Part shown: positions 25,158 to 33,806 of the stretch, piece by piece
How positions within the stretch are numbered: position 1 is the first letter of the stretch
Layout: the number at the start of each line of letters is the position of its first letter
Assembly (NCBI RefSeq): GCF_003333325.1
Contig: NZ_QOLC01000066.1
Location: 36,939 to 100,938 of the forward strand
From: Candidatus Ulvibacter alkanivorans
GTDB lineage: Bacteria; Bacteroidota; Bacteroidia; Flavobacteriales; Flavobacteriaceae
Direction of reading: 5' to 3'
DNA length: 64,000 bases
The notes under the pieces: model-generated
What the model was told of the DNA's origin: nothing
Database searches by the model: none
The model's input: the letters and a program-made list of their open reading frames with translations, nothing else
Translations under genes and position numbers: made by a program

Positions 25158-27635
25158 TTATTCAATAATATTCAAAAACTTTAGTCCAAATATGAATGCA
25201 CCTTCACTTGTACCGTGATAGAAATTACGAACGTAATCTAAACGTAGCAGTCGGTATTTTCCAATACCCAAATTGTCTATTCCTATTGATACTTCAGTGT
25301 AGGGCTTATTGTCGGCAATGCTTAAGGCATGCGCGCCTAGAATGAGATTAAAATTAAGTTGGTTCAATCCCGGGATCTTTCCGAGGAAAAACCCTTTAAA
25401 ATCATGCTCTATATGACCTTCAAAATAGCTTTTATTGGTGCTTAGTGCATAATATGGCAACAAGTTAAAAGAATTTGTATAATTAGGTGTGGTGCCAACT
25501 CGTGTTTGGTTGCCGTTAAAATGTTGATAGTCCACGAACGAAATAGCATCCCCATTAAAAAAGGTACCGCCTTTTAGCCGGTATCTAAAATCGCCTTTAT
25601 TGCCAAGCGTAATTCGTTGGTATAAACTTGCTCGTAACTGGCTGTAATTATAGCCGTCTTCGGAAGCTGCTGTCCCATTTTCAAATGTGATCTGCAACGC
25701 GGGATAATCGCCACTACCTAAATTGTACTTTCCGTCAGGATAAGTCATGTATTTTTGATCGAAGGTGATGTTGGCTGTGATATTGGATTTGAAAATAGTA
25801 TGTTCTAGTATAGCTGCGCTGTTTTCTTCGGAAGGGTTTAATGGATTGTTAGACGTGAAGGATACATCATCATTTGGAATGGTCACATAGTCTGTATTAT
25901 TAAAAAGGGGCTTTCGTTCTTCATAACTAAAATTTGTGAACAGTCGCAGTCCATTAAATACCTCTTGACTATATCCGAAGCCGCCGTAATTCATTTCATA
26001 TACCTTCATATAATTTCGTTCAAAAAACAGTGTGGCAATCGAATTGATCAACGGTGATATTGGTGCTGCTGCATTAAATTGTTGTACCGTGCTTCCGCCG
26101 TACAACGATAAGCGAAGACGGTTGGTTCGATTAAAGTTTTTAACGATACCCCCGGTAAGTCGCAGTCGGTCGTCGGCGATACCATAGGTAGCTCTCGAAT
26201 ATACCTGTAACCATTTTGTCTGATTCTCATCGTACCATTTAAAATACGACAATCCGGCGCTACCATTCCACCCTTGCACCGTATTGAACTGGATCCCGGG
26301 GAGTGGACCTTCGTATCGAATACGCCATTGGTCGTAACTATTTTGATAGGTGTAACCGGTAAATGGGTCGAGCAGTTGTAATCGGTTTTGTTTCGCATCG
26401 ATAGAATCTAAATATACCTTAGATTTTCGAAGTGTTTGGATGCTGTCTTTTTTTATGTAATCATTTAATTCTTCGTCGGTAAGTGGAACCGGACGAGTAC
26501 CTTTCCAAAACAGGCTGTCTTTTTTATTTGCGGCTTCGGCAAAGGATAGGACTTCATTGGTAAAGGAACCTTTATTAAATTCGGGCGTAAAATCGTAGTT
26601 GCTATATACGGCTATAAAGCGGCCGTCGCCTTCCACACCAAAAAATCCAAAACTAAAATCGATCGTTTGCGAGATCTTGATCCAAAAGTTAGTCTGTTCG
26701 TCGTATTTAAAATTCTGTTTAAACACCAAGGTATTGATAAATGGAACTTGAATTGCATCTCCGTTAGTAGTTAACTCCACACCGTACAACTGCCAATCAT
26801 CTTCTACGATATACAAATAGCCTTCCCAGACTCGGTCCTTGGGTCGACGTGGCGTCACTTTGATCTTATTAATAAGCTTGTCTTCTTCGTAAAAAACACC
26901 ATCTAGATTGTATTGATAATAACTTAAGGCGTTATTGGCGATAGGGGAAACGATCGCGGCATTTAGGTCTAGGGTGTTCTCGTAAAAAGAAAAATTGGCC
27001 TCTTGGGCACTGTTAAAACTAAATCCGTTGTCATTGCCACTTACCTTACTGGCGATGATCTTCTCTTTAAAGTCGTTTGGTTTCTTATATGCGATCTCAC
27101 TAATGGTTTCTGAAAGATAGATAATACCGGTTCGGGTGGAATCCAAAGCACCGTCGAAATCACCTACTTCTTGCCCAAGGATCTTCTCCGGAATATCTTC
27201 TACGCGCCACAGACCACGAGAATAGAAATCGGCTGTAAATTCTGAAATACGATCTAAATTTTCGCGTCGGTTGGCGATGGTGTTTCGAATGATGCGATAC
27301 GCCGGGTCTTCAGAGTTTGAGATGACCACAGCATCTAAACTAACGGTCTCTTCTTCCATGACCACATTGAGAATATAGGGTGATGAAATGGGCGTGATCT
27401 CTTTCCGAAGTGTTTTATATCCTAAAAATTGAAAAATAACGGTTTGCGAAGTGTTTTCTGCAACAGACAACGAATAGTTGCCATCATCGTTTGTAGTAGT
27501 TCCTGAATACGAATCTTCCAAATAAATATTTACATAAGGCAAAGGCTCACCTTTGGTGTCGGTTACTTTTCCTATTAGTTGCGCTTCACAAAGTGAAAAT
27601 GACAATAAAAAAAAGCAGAGTAGCGGTATTTTCAT
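25158..27635 (-). CDS. DUF5686 outer-membrane protein with carboxypeptidase-like regulatory domain
   Basis: An 825-residue outer-membrane protein. A signal peptide (1-18, ending SLCEAQ) precedes a carboxypeptidase-D regulatory-like Ig fold (about 20-105: GKVTDTKGEPLPYVNIYLEDSYSGTTTNDDGNYSL). The rest is the DUF5686 region: a periplasmic segment with AVVISNSEDPAYRIIRNTI (about 105-120) and then a long beta-strand-rich stretch with tyrosine/aromatic girdles up to the C-terminal FIFGLKFLNIIE, compatible with a beta-barrel. The role is unknown; relatives are widespread in Bacteroidota. It lacks a TonB box and plug domain, so it is not a TonB-dependent receptor. Confidence 0.85.
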   Translation of the reverse strand: MKIPLLCFFLLSFSLCEAQLIGKVTDTKGEPLPYVNIYLEDSYSGTTTNDDGNYSLSVAENTSQTVIFQFLGYKTLRKEITPISSPYILNVVMEEETVSLDAVVISNSEDPAYRIIRNTIANRRENLDRISEFTADFYSRGLWRVEDIPEKILGQEVGDFDGALDSTRTGIIYLSETISEIAYKKPNDFKEKIIASKVSGNDNGFSFNSAQEANFSFYENTLDLNAAIVSPIANNALSYYQYNLDGVFYEEDKLINKIKVTPRRPKDRVWEGYLYIVEDDWQLYGVELTTNGDAIQVPFINTLVFKQNFKYDEQTNFWIKISQTIDFSFGFFGVEGDGRFIAVYSNYDFTPEFNKGSFTNEVLSFAEAANKKDSLFWKGTRPVPLTDEELNDYIKKDSIQTLRKSKVYLDSIDAKQNRLQLLDPFTGYTYQNSYDQWRIRYEGPLPGIQFNTVQGWNGSAGLSYFKWYDENQTKWLQVYSRATYGIADDRLRLTGGIVKNFNRTNRLRLSLYGGSTVQQFNAAAPISPLINSIATLFFERNYMKVYEMNYGGFGYSQEVFNGLRLFTNFSYEERKPLFNNTDYVTIPNDDVSFTSNNPLNPSEENSAAILEHTIFKSNITANITFDQKYMTYPDGKYNLGSGDYPALQITFENGTAASEDGYNYSQLRASLYQRITLGNKGDFRYRLKGGTFFNGDAISFVDYQHFNGNQTRVGTTPNYTNSFNLLPYYALSTNKSYFEGHIEHDFKGFFLGKIPGLNQLNFNLILGAHALSIADNKPYTEVSIGIDNLGIGKYRLLRLDYVRNFYHGTSEGAFIFGLKFLNIIE

Positions 27636-27752
27636 AGGTGCAATGTATACTTCAAAAGACGAAGATACAAACCCAAATGTTGCGAAGCCTAAATTTTATT
27701 TGAATAAAAACCAATTGGTCAAGTACCAATAGTAGATATAGCAGCTGTTTTT

Positions 27753-28220
27753 CTAATTGTTGAACGCTTTTTTAATTCGGCTGAGGTTTCGCTTGGTGTC
27801 GCGCTCCTTTATCGATTCGCGTTTATCGTATTGTTTTTTACCACGACATAAGGCGATCTTCATTTTCGCGAGTCCGCGATCGTTGGTAAATAATAATAAT
27901 GGAATGATAGTAAGTCCCGAATTTCGAACTTCCTTTTCTAACTTTTTTAACTCGTTCTTGTTTAAAAGCAGTTTGCGTTCGCTCTTCGGATTATGGCTAT
28001 AGGCGCTTGCGTGCGAGTATTCCTGTACCGTCATATTGATCACAAACAGCTCGCCGTTGTCGTTGAACTCGCAAAAACTCTCCGCGATAGATGCCTTTCC
28101 TTCTCGAATGGCTTTAATTTCGGTTCCTGCCAAGACGATACCTGCGGTATACGTATCTAGGATCTCGTACTCGAACTTCGCTTTGCGATTTTTGATCTTT
28201 ACGTTTTTCTGAAGCGCCAT
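27753..28220 (-). CDS. smpB: SsrA-binding protein SmpB
   Basis: Binds tmRNA and delivers it to stalled ribosomes for trans-translation. From ATG 28220 it is 155 residues. Family motifs: KNRKAKFEYEILDTYTAGIVLAGTEIKAIREGKASI (OB-fold core), SHNPKSERKLLLNKNEL, TIIPLLLFTNDRGLAKMKIALCRGKK, and the basic C-terminal tail DKRESIKERDTKRNLSRIKKAFNN that reaches into the ribosomal A site. A TTG at 28229 also opens the frame, but a -7 box ends just before 28220. The tmRNA gene is not nearby. Confidence 0.94.
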   Translation of the reverse strand: MALQKNVKIKNRKAKFEYEILDTYTAGIVLAGTEIKAIREGKASIAESFCEFNDNGELFVINMTVQEYSHASAYSHNPKSERKLLLNKNELKKLEKEVRNSGLTIIPLLLFTNDRGLAKMKIALCRGKKQYDKRESIKERDTKRNLSRIKKAFNN

Positions 28221-28226
28221 AGGTTG

Positions 28227-28234
28227 CAAAATTA
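28227..28234 (-). promoter_or_regulatory. smpB -7 element (TAATTTTG)
   Basis: Exact TAnnTTTG on the minus strand ending 6 nt before the smpB ATG; the transcript would be leaderless or nearly so. No TTG at -33. Confidence 0.4.
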
Positions 28235-28285
28235 CTATTAATAATGCAGTCTTTAAAGTATCTTTTGCGTTAAGAGGGCGTTAAA

Positions 28286-29248
28286 TCATTCAGGGCGGGA
28301 AATGCGATCCAATCGAACGGGTGAATAGTCTTCTTTTAAGGTGTCGTTTACCATTATGGCTTCGAAATAGCAACGCACTCCGGTGGCCGTGTAGATGTCA
28401 GGACCATCTTGTACATGCAAGTGTAAATGTGGTTCTGACGAATTACCAGAGTTTCCGCAATTTCCTAAATACTGTCCTTGTTTCACACGGTCACCTTCTT
28501 TTACATTTAGTGTTCCTTTTTCAAAATGAGCATACACGATATACTCGCCTGCATCCGTTTTTAGTGTAACACTATTGCCTAACAGTTGCGCGGGATTCAT
28601 ACTGCCGGGCTTATTATCCTCAACACCGGTAATTACATTTATTGCTGTGGCGTCACAGACAGCATATAAAGGCTTTCCGAAGGCATAATAATCCTCATTA
28701 CGAGTGCCGCTTCTCTCGTACGAACGGCCGTTCTTGCCAATAATTAAAAAATCGAAGGCAGCGCGTTGCGCCCTATCGATTACATGGTAATTTTGTTGCT
28801 TGGTGTCACCGCCCCACACTGTAAACCAGGTTCCTTTAAACGGCAGTATAAAAGCTGTTGTGTTACGTGTTATCTTTCCAGGGGATCCATCATCTTCAAA
28901 TGGTTTGAATAAGAGTCCGTTAATTTCTTCGGAATCATTCAAGGAGATAAAGATATTGATCTTCCCTCGTTCAAAATGCCCGATGTACTGTTCCCGCGTA
29001 CCGGTATTCTCTTTAAAATCGATAGCTTTTAGATCGCCATATTGCTTCTGAAAGCGAGTTACAAGCAAGGTCGCCGCCTCCAGATCGACCGCTTTTTGCA
29101 TTTCTTCGTCAAATTGCTCGAAAATCAATTGAGGATTCTTAGCATTATAATTAGCTTGGAAGGTCTCAAGAGCTTCTGCATACGATTCAGACTGTCCTAA
29201 AACGAGATTAGTAGCGAAGAGGAGTATACTAAAAAATAGTGTGCGCAT
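28286..29248 (-). CDS. Secreted M23 family metallopeptidase
   Basis: A 320-residue exported peptidoglycan peptidase candidate. Signal peptide 1-18 (ending LVLGQ). Residues about 20-130 form a DUF3887-like alpha/beta domain; the LytM-type M23 domain is at about 140-300. The first zinc motif reads NYHVIDRAQRAAFDF (His and Asp as in the QR-type subgroup) and the second is EPHLHLHV (HLHLH). Family knowledge: zinc endopeptidases cleaving peptide cross-links, or degenerate scaffold proteins; here the motifs look intact. It is divergent from the DUF6503 gene, with 71 nt between start codons. Confidence 0.85.
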   Translation of the reverse strand: MRTLFFSILLFATNLVLGQSESYAEALETFQANYNAKNPQLIFEQFDEEMQKAVDLEAATLLVTRFQKQYGDLKAIDFKENTGTREQYIGHFERGKINIFISLNDSEEINGLLFKPFEDDGSPGKITRNTTAFILPFKGTWFTVWGGDTKQQNYHVIDRAQRAAFDFLIIGKNGRSYERSGTRNEDYYAFGKPLYAVCDATAINVITGVEDNKPGSMNPAQLLGNSVTLKTDAGEYIVYAHFEKGTLNVKEGDRVKQGQYLGNCGNSGNSSEPHLHLHVQDGPDIYTATGVRCYFEAIMVNDTLKEDYSPVRLDRISRPE

Positions 29249-29296
29249 CTAAGTGTTTTATTTTTGAAAGGGTATCACATCATAACGTAAATCCCG

Positions 29297-29304
29297 TACT
29301 TTTG
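29297..29304 (+). promoter_or_regulatory. -7 element of the DUF6503 gene (TACTTTTG)
   Basis: Exact TAnnTTTG 15 nt before ATG 29320; TTG lies 30 nt upstream, too far for a canonical -33. Supports 29320 as the start. Confidence 0.5.
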
Positions 29305-29319
29305 TTACAAATATACCAA

Positions 29320-30057
29320 ATGAGATATGTACTGGCTATTCTATTGTTAATTGCAGGTTGGTCCTGTGAAAAAAGATCGATCACCGCACAAGAAATTGTA
29401 GATCGGGCTTTAGAAGTCGCTTGTAGCGGGAATTGTGATAATGCAGCCGTCTCGTTTACCTTTCGAGATAGAACGTATAAGAGTGTTCGAAATAACGGAA
29501 CCTTTCAGTTTGAACGAATCACAATAGATTCCCTTGGTCGGGTTCGCGATGTTTTAACTAATAATGGCTTTGCACGTTATAGAAATGATTCGCTTCAGAA
29601 AATAGCAGATACAACGGCAATAAAGTATGCAAATAGTGTTAATTCGGTACATTATTTCGTTCAATTGCCCTATGGTTTAAACGATGATGCGGTTATTAAA
29701 GAGTTGTTAGAAGAGACCGAGATAGCAGGAATTCCCTACTATAAGATTGGAGTTCAATTTAAGCAAGCGGGCGGTGGAACCGACTATCAAGATCACTATG
29801 TGTACTGGATACACAAAAATAATTTTACGGTAGATTATTTGGCGTATGATTATGTTACCGATGGCGGCGGACAACGATTTCGAGAGGCTTATAATCCGAG
29901 AACTATTGAGGGCATACGGTTTGTAGATTATAAGAATTTCAAACCCACAGTGGAGGGAATTGCTACAGCAGAACTAGATAGTTTGTATGCATTAGACCAG
30001 CTAAAATTATTGTCTACCATCGAAACCGAAAATATTGAAGTTACATTATTGGACTAG
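29320..30057 (+). CDS. DUF6503-like lipoprotein
   Basis: A 245-residue predicted lipoprotein with signal MRYVLAILLLIAGWSC (lipobox IAGWSC). The mature part opens TAQEIVDRALEVACSGNCDNAAVSFTFRDRTYKS, which I recognise as the family named DUF6503 in flavobacteria. It has repeated beta strands and the motif HYVYWIHKNNFTVDYLAYDY (about 165-185). A longer frame from 29239 adds 27 residues that overlap the divergent M23 gene and is disfavoured by the -7 box at 29297. Function unknown; possibly a periplasmic or outer-membrane ligand-binding protein. Confidence 0.75.
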   Translation: MRYVLAILLLIAGWSCEKRSITAQEIVDRALEVACSGNCDNAAVSFTFRDRTYKSVRNNGTFQFERITIDSLGRVRDVLTNNGFARYRNDSLQKIADTTAIKYANSVNSVHYFVQLPYGLNDDAVIKELLEETEIAGIPYYKIGVQFKQAGGGTDYQDHYVYWIHKNNFTVDYLAYDYVTDGGGQRFREAYNPRTIEGIRFVDYKNFKPTVEGIATAELDSLYALDQLKLLSTIETENIEVTLLD

Positions 30058-30060
30058 TCC

Positions 30061-30501
30061 TTATTTTTTTGGTAACGACTTAAGGAAGGTGTACTGCTCT
30101 AGTTCACGATCCATTTGGCAATAATAATGTTCCAGTCCATTGGTGACCATTAAATAGGTCGCGTCCAGCACCAAATTATACCGTGCAATTTGATCGAATG
30201 TATTTTGAGTAATAGGAATAGTAGGTGCTTTACACTCTACAATGAGTAGAATACTGCCGTCTCGATTAAATACGACCACATCATAGCGCTTCAGGGTGTT
30301 GTGTAGCTTTAATTGCTTTTCAACATTTATATGCGAAGCCGGGTAGTTTAGTTCGGTACGTAAAAACCGAACTACATGTTGACGCACCCATTCTTCGGGT
30401 GTCAATGCCACAAATTTTTTTCGGATTTCATCAAAAATCAATGGTTTGTTTTCGTTACTTTTGAAACGAAAATCATACTCCGGGAAGTGAAGTGGTTGCA
30501 T
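30061..30501 (-). CDS. HsdR N-terminal-like (PD-(D/E)XK) protein
   Basis: A 146-residue protein that resembles only the N-terminal nuclease domain of type I restriction subunit R. The core is visible: RYDVVVFNRDGSILLIVECKAP supplies the Asp and the Glu-x-Lys of the PD-(D/E)XK fold, flanked by helices EEWVRQHVVRFLR and NTFDQIARYNLV. There is no helicase domain, and no hsdM, hsdS or other R-M gene nearby. The ATG at 30501 is preferred to an upstream in-frame TTG (30516). It stands divergent from holA (86 nt apart) and convergent with the DUF6503 gene; the same neighbourhood occurs in other flavobacteria, arguing against a mobile origin. Confidence 0.82.
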   Translation of the reverse strand: MQPLHFPEYDFRFKSNENKPLIFDEIRKKFVALTPEEWVRQHVVRFLRTELNYPASHINVEKQLKLHNTLKRYDVVVFNRDGSILLIVECKAPTIPITQNTFDQIARYNLVLDATYLMVTNGLEHYYCQMDRELEQYTFLKSLPKK

Positions 30502-30586
30502 CCCACAAAGAAACAACTTCTCTTTGTTTTATTGAAACAGTGAGGATATAAACTAATCTCTTAAACCGCTAATTGAAGCACGCTGC

Positions 30587-31591
30587 ATGCCTTTAGAAAA
30601 AGCCAAGACCATTATTAACGATATAAAGAACGGTGCTATTAAGCCTATTTATTTTCTAATGGGCGAAGAACCGTATTATATCGATGGAATTGCAAGTTTT
30701 ATTGAAAACAATGTATTGACGGAAGCCGAACGGGGTTTTAACCAAATGGTACTCTACGGCAGGGATGTAAGCATCGATGATATAGTGAGCAACGCGAAAC
30801 GATATCCAATGATGGCAGAAAAGCAGGTTGTCATTGTTAAAGAGGCACAAGACCTTTCGCGAACCATCGAAAATTTAGCTTCCTACGCCAACAATCCGCA
30901 ACCTACAACCGTATTAGTCTTATGCTATAAGTATAAGAAATTGGATGCCCGTAAGGCGCTTTCAAAAGCAATAAAAAAAACAGGCGTTATTTTTGAAAGT
31001 AAAAAACTCTATGAGAATCAGGTACCCGATTGGATACGAAGGGTCTTGGCCGGTAAAGGCTATACCATTACACCTAAAGCCTCTCAAATGCTCGTAGAAT
31101 TTCTTGGAAACGATCTTGGAAAGGTAAACAATGAACTAGAAAAACTGCAGCTAATCATTAAGCCCGGAGAGCAGATAACACCCCAATTAATAGAAGAGAA
31201 CATTGGTATTAGCAAGGACTTCAATAACTTCGAACTGCAAAATGCAATTGGAGAGCGGGATATAAAAAAGGCCTATGCCATCGTTCAGTATTTTGGCCAA
31301 AATGCAAAGAACCATCCCTTGGTGATGACCGTAGCCTTGTTATACAGCTTTTTTTCTAAAGTGATGAAGTATCATGCCCTTCGAGATAAATCGAACGCAG
31401 CCAAAGAATTAGGTATAAGCCCTTATTTTCTGAAAGATTATAAAATAGCAGCCCGTAATTATCCAATGAAAAAGGTAAGTGCTATCATTGCCGCAATTAG
31501 AGAGACCGATATGAAAAGCAAGGGTGTAGGTGCCGCAAACATGTCGCAAGGCGATCTATTAAAGGAGTTGTTAGTTTCGATCTTTAATTAG
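30587..31591 (+). CDS. holA: DNA polymerase III subunit delta
   Basis: Clamp-loader subunit that opens the beta clamp. The 334 residues show the HolA layout: N-terminal ATPase-like domain without a functional P-loop (IYFLMGEEPYYIDGIASFIENNV), the AAA+ lid region (LEFLGNDLGKVNNELEKLQ with ITPQLIEENIG) and the C-terminal collar domain (HPLVMTVALLYSFFSKVMKYHAL). The stop overlaps the convergent DUF6090 stop by 4 nt. It is monocistronic and faces the HsdR-N-like gene. The delta-prime subunit is not in the window. Confidence 0.9.
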   Translation: MPLEKAKTIINDIKNGAIKPIYFLMGEEPYYIDGIASFIENNVLTEAERGFNQMVLYGRDVSIDDIVSNAKRYPMMAEKQVVIVKEAQDLSRTIENLASYANNPQPTTVLVLCYKYKKLDARKALSKAIKKTGVIFESKKLYENQVPDWIRRVLAGKGYTITPKASQMLVEFLGNDLGKVNNELEKLQLIIKPGEQITPQLIEENIGISKDFNNFELQNAIGERDIKKAYAIVQYFGQNAKNHPLVMTVALLYSFFSKVMKYHALRDKSNAAKELGISPYFLKDYKIAARNYPMKKVSAIIAAIRETDMKSKGVGAANMSQGDLLKELLVSIFN

Positions 31592-32311
31592 TCTTCACCT
31601 AATCGCAATTCTATTCTTCGCAATACTTCGTTTGCATTGGTCTTGTACCCGCTGAGCACTCCTTTTAAATTTTTACAAGCAATCGCATCGTAAAAAGCAA
31701 CACGATTCTTGTAATCTAAAGTGGTCATATATTCAAAGAACCTAGGATCTCTTTGTTGTGAAGTGACCTTGTAGAACCAGGGTTGGGTATCTCTCCAATG
31801 TTTTAAATTGTCGAAGGTGTTGTCCTTTACTTGTGCAGTAAACTCTTCTACTAGCGCATTAAAAGCGGTGTAAAACTGCACGATCTCAATGGCTAGGCTA
31901 TCTTTTTCTTTAGAGGCCTCGTTATAACTTTTTAATTGTGTATACCCCTTGTCGTTTAACGTAAGCGGAAAATAGGTGCCTAGCATATTTCCGCAAGGAA
32001 TACAAGTTTCGTAGGTGTCGGCAGTATAGGTGTCTTTTAAAATTTCGGCTGCAATTTCTTCCTTATCTTCATAATAGGCGATCGCTTGCGATACCATAAG
32101 TGTATCCATTTCTAGATCGTAGGAAACATTTTTCAGAATAGTGTATAGGCGTACTTCTTGTCTGTTTCGTTCGTTATGGTTATTGATTTGTAACGCAATT
32201 AGGATTCCAACCACGACTAAAAATTATCTCCCCTATGGCGTAAAGCAGATAGCTGCCAAGGCGTTTTTCGGTAACGGCATTAATTTTAAATCGCTTAAAG
32301 AATCCTGCCAT
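31588..32311 (-). pseudogene. DUF6090 family membrane protein gene interrupted by a frameshift
   Basis: DUF6090 proteins have one N-terminal membrane helix and a helical extracytoplasmic part. The intact reading frame from GTG 32214 begins directly at VGILIALQINNHNE, the end of that helix, and lacks the usual start. The missing N-terminus is found in another frame from ATG 32311: MAGFFKRFKINAVTEKRLGSYLLYAIGEII. Joining the two frames needs deletion of one base in the run of five A's at 32219-32223 (TTTTT on the coding strand); this restores GEII-LVVVGILIALQINN and a 240-residue protein. The frameshift is either a real recent mutation or a homopolymer sequencing error. The function of the family is unknown. 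The stop overlaps the holA stop. Confidence 0.8.
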
Positions 32312-32344
32312 TCAATTAGGGTTTTTTTATGTTCTCTTCGGAAA

Positions 32345-32716
32345 CTATTTCCGATCGATAGAATATTTACCGGCACCCGTAAGCGCTATCGCTACAAAAG
32401 CAACTAAATACAATAACGCTAATTCCTTACGCTGAATCGGGTCGCTTCCATGCACGATAAAGGCTGCCACAGCCATAGTGATGATCGTAGGAATTGTTGC
32501 TAATCTTGTTCTAACCCCGATGATGATTAAAATTGGGCAGATCGCTTCACCAATCACTGCGCCTATCTTAGAAATTACAGGGCCTAGGCCTATGGGATCA
32601 CCAAATTCGAAATTTCCTTGTATAACTTCTAATAGCTTGGGGATTCCGTGAAAGAGCATTAAAATGCTAACGCCAACACGTAGAATTAATAGTCCGAAAT
32701 GTACAGTAGATCTCAT
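32345..32716 (-). CDS. DoxX family membrane protein
   Basis: A 123-residue four-helix membrane protein of the DoxX superfamily: helices at about 5-25 (LLILRVGVSILMLFHGIPKLL), 45-65, 70-90 and 95-115, with the conserved HGIPKL and GADPxxRKE-like loop (HGSDPIQRKELALLYL). The start at ATG 32716 gives the usual family N-terminus (MRSTVHFG); a longer frame to 32794 adds an unlikely extra hydrophobic stretch. Function of the family is poorly known (thiosulfate:quinone oxidoreductase relatives, redox-stress links). It is probably an operon partner of the damaged DUF6090 gene, 33 nt apart. Confidence 0.82.
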   Translation of the reverse strand: MRSTVHFGLLILRVGVSILMLFHGIPKLLEVIQGNFEFGDPIGLGPVISKIGAVIGEAICPILIIIGVRTRLATIPTIITMAVAAFIVHGSDPIQRKELALLYLVAFVAIALTGAGKYSIDRK

Positions 32717-32826
32717 AAGTAGTTTGGTTTGTTTTAGGCTAAAGTATAAAAAGTATTTGAATATTGAAATTGCCCTCCCCAATAATAAATACAATAGCGA
32801 AAACGGTTAAAGCAGTTCCAATTTCG

Positions 32827-32859
32827 TTGCGCCGGTTTTGTTTTTTAACTGTATTTTTG
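32827..32859 (+). promoter_or_regulatory. menA operon promoter (TTG-N22-TATTTTTG)
   Basis: TTG at 32827-32829 and an exact TAnnTTTG at 32852-32859, 22-nt spacer. Predicted start about 12 nt before the menA ATG. Confidence 0.65.
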
Positions 32860-32876
32860 TCGCATAAAGTAACAAC

Positions 32877-33779
32877 ATGACCAAAGTACGCGCCTGGATT
32901 TCTGCCGCAAGATTGCGAACCTTACCCTTGTCTATTTCCGGGATAATGACCGCTAGCGCTGCGGCCTTACATGTAAACTCATTTTCCGGACTGGTTTTCG
33001 GGCTGGCTATCGCGACTACCTTAGGGTTTCAAATACTGTCCAATTTTGCCAATGATTATGGTGACGGCGTAAAAGGCACCGATAATAAAGATAGAGTAGG
33101 ACCGGCAAGAGCCCTACAAAGTGGTTTATTAACGGCAAAAGAGTTAAAGCGAGGTATGATCATTACAGGTGCTATCACCTTGTTGTTAGCAAGTATGCTC
33201 ATTTTCGCAGCCTTCGGAAGAGAGAGATTTATCTTGTCACTTATCTTCTTCAACCTCGGGATTGCAGCCATCATTGCTGCAGTAACTTACACGGTTGGCA
33301 AAAGAGCTTATGGGTATAGAGCCTTAGGCGATGTGTTCGTTTTTCTTTTCTTCGGAATGGTAGGCGTAATGGGATGCTACTTTCTCTATACACAAAGTGT
33401 CTTGGAGTATATTTTCCTGCCTGCAGTTACTATAGGGTTGTTAAGTGCGGCAGTGCTCAATGTAAACAATATGCGGGATCGATTGGCAGATGCCAAAGTG
33501 AACAAAAATACCTTGGCTGTCGTACTAGGCGAAAAAACAGTAAAATTGTATCACAGTCTACTAATTGGTGTTGCTTTTTTAAGTGCGGTACTCTACTTAG
33601 GCATTCATTACGAAGCGCTTTGGGACCTTCTACCACTACTAGCATTCATTCCGTTGTTTTTAAATGTGATTACGGTCTTTAAAACGCAATCTCTCGCCTT
33701 GTTGGACCCTGAATTAAAAAAAGTGGCACTAAGCACTTTTCTGTTTTCAGTATTGCTGTTTGCAACTCAGTTCATTTAA
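32877..33779 (+). CDS. menA: 1,4-dihydroxy-2-naphthoate polyprenyltransferase
   Basis: Attaches the isoprenoid tail to DHNA, giving demethylmenaquinone; an integral inner-membrane enzyme. The 300 residues form about eight or nine transmembrane helices. The two aspartate-rich motifs are NDYGDGVKGTDNKDRVG (about 59-75, NDxxDxxxGxDxxxR) and MRDRLADAKVNKNTLAV (about 198-214), both of UbiA/MenA type; Lys and Arg around SARLRTLPLS are also typical. It is the first gene of a five-gene cluster with menC and menE. Confidence 0.93.
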   Translation: MTKVRAWISAARLRTLPLSISGIMTASAAALHVNSFSGLVFGLAIATTLGFQILSNFANDYGDGVKGTDNKDRVGPARALQSGLLTAKELKRGMIITGAITLLLASMLIFAAFGRERFILSLIFFNLGIAAIIAAVTYTVGKRAYGYRALGDVFVFLFFGMVGVMGCYFLYTQSVLEYIFLPAVTIGLLSAAVLNVNNMRDRLADAKVNKNTLAVVLGEKTVKLYHSLLIGVAFLSAVLYLGIHYEALWDLLPLLAFIPLFLNVITVFKTQSLALLDPELKKVALSTFLFSVLLFATQFI

Positions 33780-33806
33780 GCGTATTTTTAGTAAAAATTA
33801 CTAAAT

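Noticed and set aside
25158..27635. DUF5686 protein considered as a TonB-dependent receptor
   Set aside because: It has the carboxypeptidase-D regulatory fold but no TonB box, no plug domain and no C-terminal receptor signature; the DUF5686 family fits better.
30587..31591. Possible restriction-modification island at holA/HsdR-N
   Set aside because: Only a nuclease-like N-domain is present; no methylase, specificity subunit or transposase within the window.
32716..32876. 160-bp intergenic gap searched for an RNA gene or riboswitch
   Set aside because: Nothing beyond the menA promoter; no conserved hairpin pattern seen.
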